64,000 nucleotides of DNA, taken from positions 1-64,000 of the forward strand of contig JAFUEE010000156.1 in NCBI GenBank assembly GCA_017464085.1. The letters run 5' to 3'. The translations under genes were made by a program, and so were the position numbers. This DNA comes from Pseudomonadota bacterium (GTDB lineage Bacteria; Myxococcota_A; Bradymonadia; UBA4248). Shown here in pieces: positions 63,112 through 64,000 of the stretch (position 1 is the stretch's first letter; every line of letters starts with the position of its first letter). The notes beneath the pieces are model-generated. The model ran no database searches, was not told the DNA's origin, and saw only the letters and a program-made list of their open reading frames with translations.

Positions 63112-64000
63112 TCAGATTCTGAAATCGCGCTCCCCATTTTCAATCATGACGAGATGTTTTTCGACAAATGATTTGATTTTTGGATTGGGAATTTTCTGAA
63201 TCTCTTTGGCAATCAAATCTTCCCCGATGAGTTTCGTCACCGGAGAAGCGTAATCCATCAGATATTCTTTAAGCGTCATGATCGCATTCGGATGACAGCA
63301 GTTGAGGATCTGATTTGACTTGCACAGAGCCATGAAGCGGTCACCGGTGCGCCCTTCGCGATAACAAGCCGTGCAGAAACTTGGCAGACAGCCGAGCTTC
63401 ATGAGCCAGCAGATCACCTCGTCGAGCGTGCGCTGATCAGAGACATCGAACTGTGCAGACGAATCATCGCGTTCCTCTTCGCAATAGCCGCCAACGCTTG
63501 TGCGCGAAGCGCCGCTGATCTGCGAGATTCCGAGCTCGAGCGCCCGTGCGCGGACTTCGGGCGATTCGCGCGTCGAAATAATCATCCCCGTATAGGGCAC
63601 CGCCACGCGCGCACATGCAATGATCTTACAGAAGATATCATCGCTGATGCCATTGTCGAACGCATTGGGATCGATATCATCGGCGTGCTTGACACGCGGA
63701 AAGCTGATCGTGTGCGGCCCGACGCCATGCACGGCCTCGAGATGTTCCGCATGCATCAAAAGCGCTGCAAATTCATACCGATAGAGCTCAAGCCCGAAGA
63801 GCACGCCCAAACCGACATCATCGATGCCGCCTTCCATCGCGCGGTCCATCGCTTCCGTGTGGTAGCAGTAATTATGTTTCGGCCCCGTCGGATGCAGCTT
63901 TTCATAAGACTCTTTATGATAAGTCTCCTGGAAAAGGATATAGGTACCGATGCCAGCTTCCTTGAGCTTTCTATAATTTTCTACCGTTGTCGCGGCGATA
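63112..64000 (-). CDS. hydG: [FeFe]-hydrogenase maturation radical SAM enzyme HydG, C-terminal part
   Basis: The frame is open to the window edge (the ATG at 63849 is internal), so about 296 residues of a protein normally about 470 long are present, lacking the N-terminal radical SAM cluster. The visible stretch has GIGTYILFQETYH, HPTGPKHNYCYHTEAMDRA, GVGPHTISFPR, ISGASRTSVGGY, and the HydG-specific cysteine-rich end CTACYREGRTGDRFM with a further Cys in LNCCHPNA that binds the auxiliary Fe-S cluster. HydG cleaves tyrosine to make CO and cyanide for the H-cluster. The C-terminal cluster separates it from ThiH. It implies an [FeFe]-hydrogenase and anaerobic life for the host. Confidence 0.92.
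   Translation of the reverse strand, partial: IAATTVENYRKLKEAGIGTYILFQETYHKESYEKLHPTGPKHNYCYHTEAMDRAMEGGIDDVGLGVLFGLELYRYEFAALLMHAEHLEAVHGVGPHTISFPRVKHADDIDPNAFDNGISDDIFCKIIACARVAVPYTGMIISTRESPEVRARALELGISQISGASRTSVGGYCEEERDDSSAQFDVSDQRTLDEVICWLMKLGCLPSFCTACYREGRTGDRFMALCKSNQILNCCHPNAIMTLKEYLMDYASPVTKLIGEDLIAKEIQKIPNPKIKSFVEKHLVMIENGERDFRI

Overview
The window looks like a chromosome segment of an anaerobic, probably animal- or gut-associated member of the Myxococcota/Bradymonadota side of the former Deltaproteobacteria. The evidence is a secreted protease with cysteine/Asp-Asn-rich MopE-type repeats and a MYXO-CTERM-like tail, large GLUG and IPT/TIG lipoproteins, a PilY1-like protein, a PilZ plus J-domain protein, high-GC housekeeping genes, and a HydG gene ([FeFe]-hydrogenase maturation, hence anaerobic hydrogen metabolism). 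BspA-type LRR proteins, a DUF1703-type ATPase and an Rpn-type nuclease are typical of gut communities. The taxonomic call is an inference; no rRNA is present.

Layout: 1-2440 holds the broken C-terminal part of an MmeI-like DNA adenine methyltransferase next to a four-helix-bundle (IVS-type) gene; 2635-3645 is a truncated GLUG protein. 4632-9484 (minus) is a probable operon: J-domain protein, HU-like protein, glycosyltransferase and amidohydrolase lipoprotein. fadD, holB and ffh follow on the minus strand, then a 1504-residue Cys-rich/GLUG lipoprotein. Three identical initiator tRNA genes (19986-20256) precede the MYXO-CTERM serine protease. ybeY and an exported protein are on the minus strand, an orphan contractile-tail tube protein and gltX on the plus strand. 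27034-33619 holds a SNF2 helicase/SWIM protein pair and rho. 33878-38875 is a PilY1-like adhesin carrying an AT-rich foreign block. An MFS transporter, an Rpn-type nuclease, an orphan PqqD-like protein, a TIG lipoprotein, tRNA-Met, an outer-membrane barrel with ribF, and an eCIS-type AAA ATPase follow.

49778-55371 carries repeats, a structured leader and a VWA (DUF2201)/MoxR ATPase/LRR gene set that resembles MoxR-VWA conflict modules. 55575-62850 is an accessory region of lower GC and foreign character (repeat proteins, broken genes, BspA-like LRR proteins, DUF285 lipoprotein, DUF1703 ATPase). The right edge is hydG, cut by the window.

The most striking non-coding signal is a family of 24 intergenic hairpins. 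They share a fixed frame (arm, TAT, stem, loop, stem, ATA, one unpaired C, arm) while the paired arms vary in sequence. They often sit in same-direction pairs, and 20 of 24 have the orientation expected of the 3' end of a neighbouring gene.
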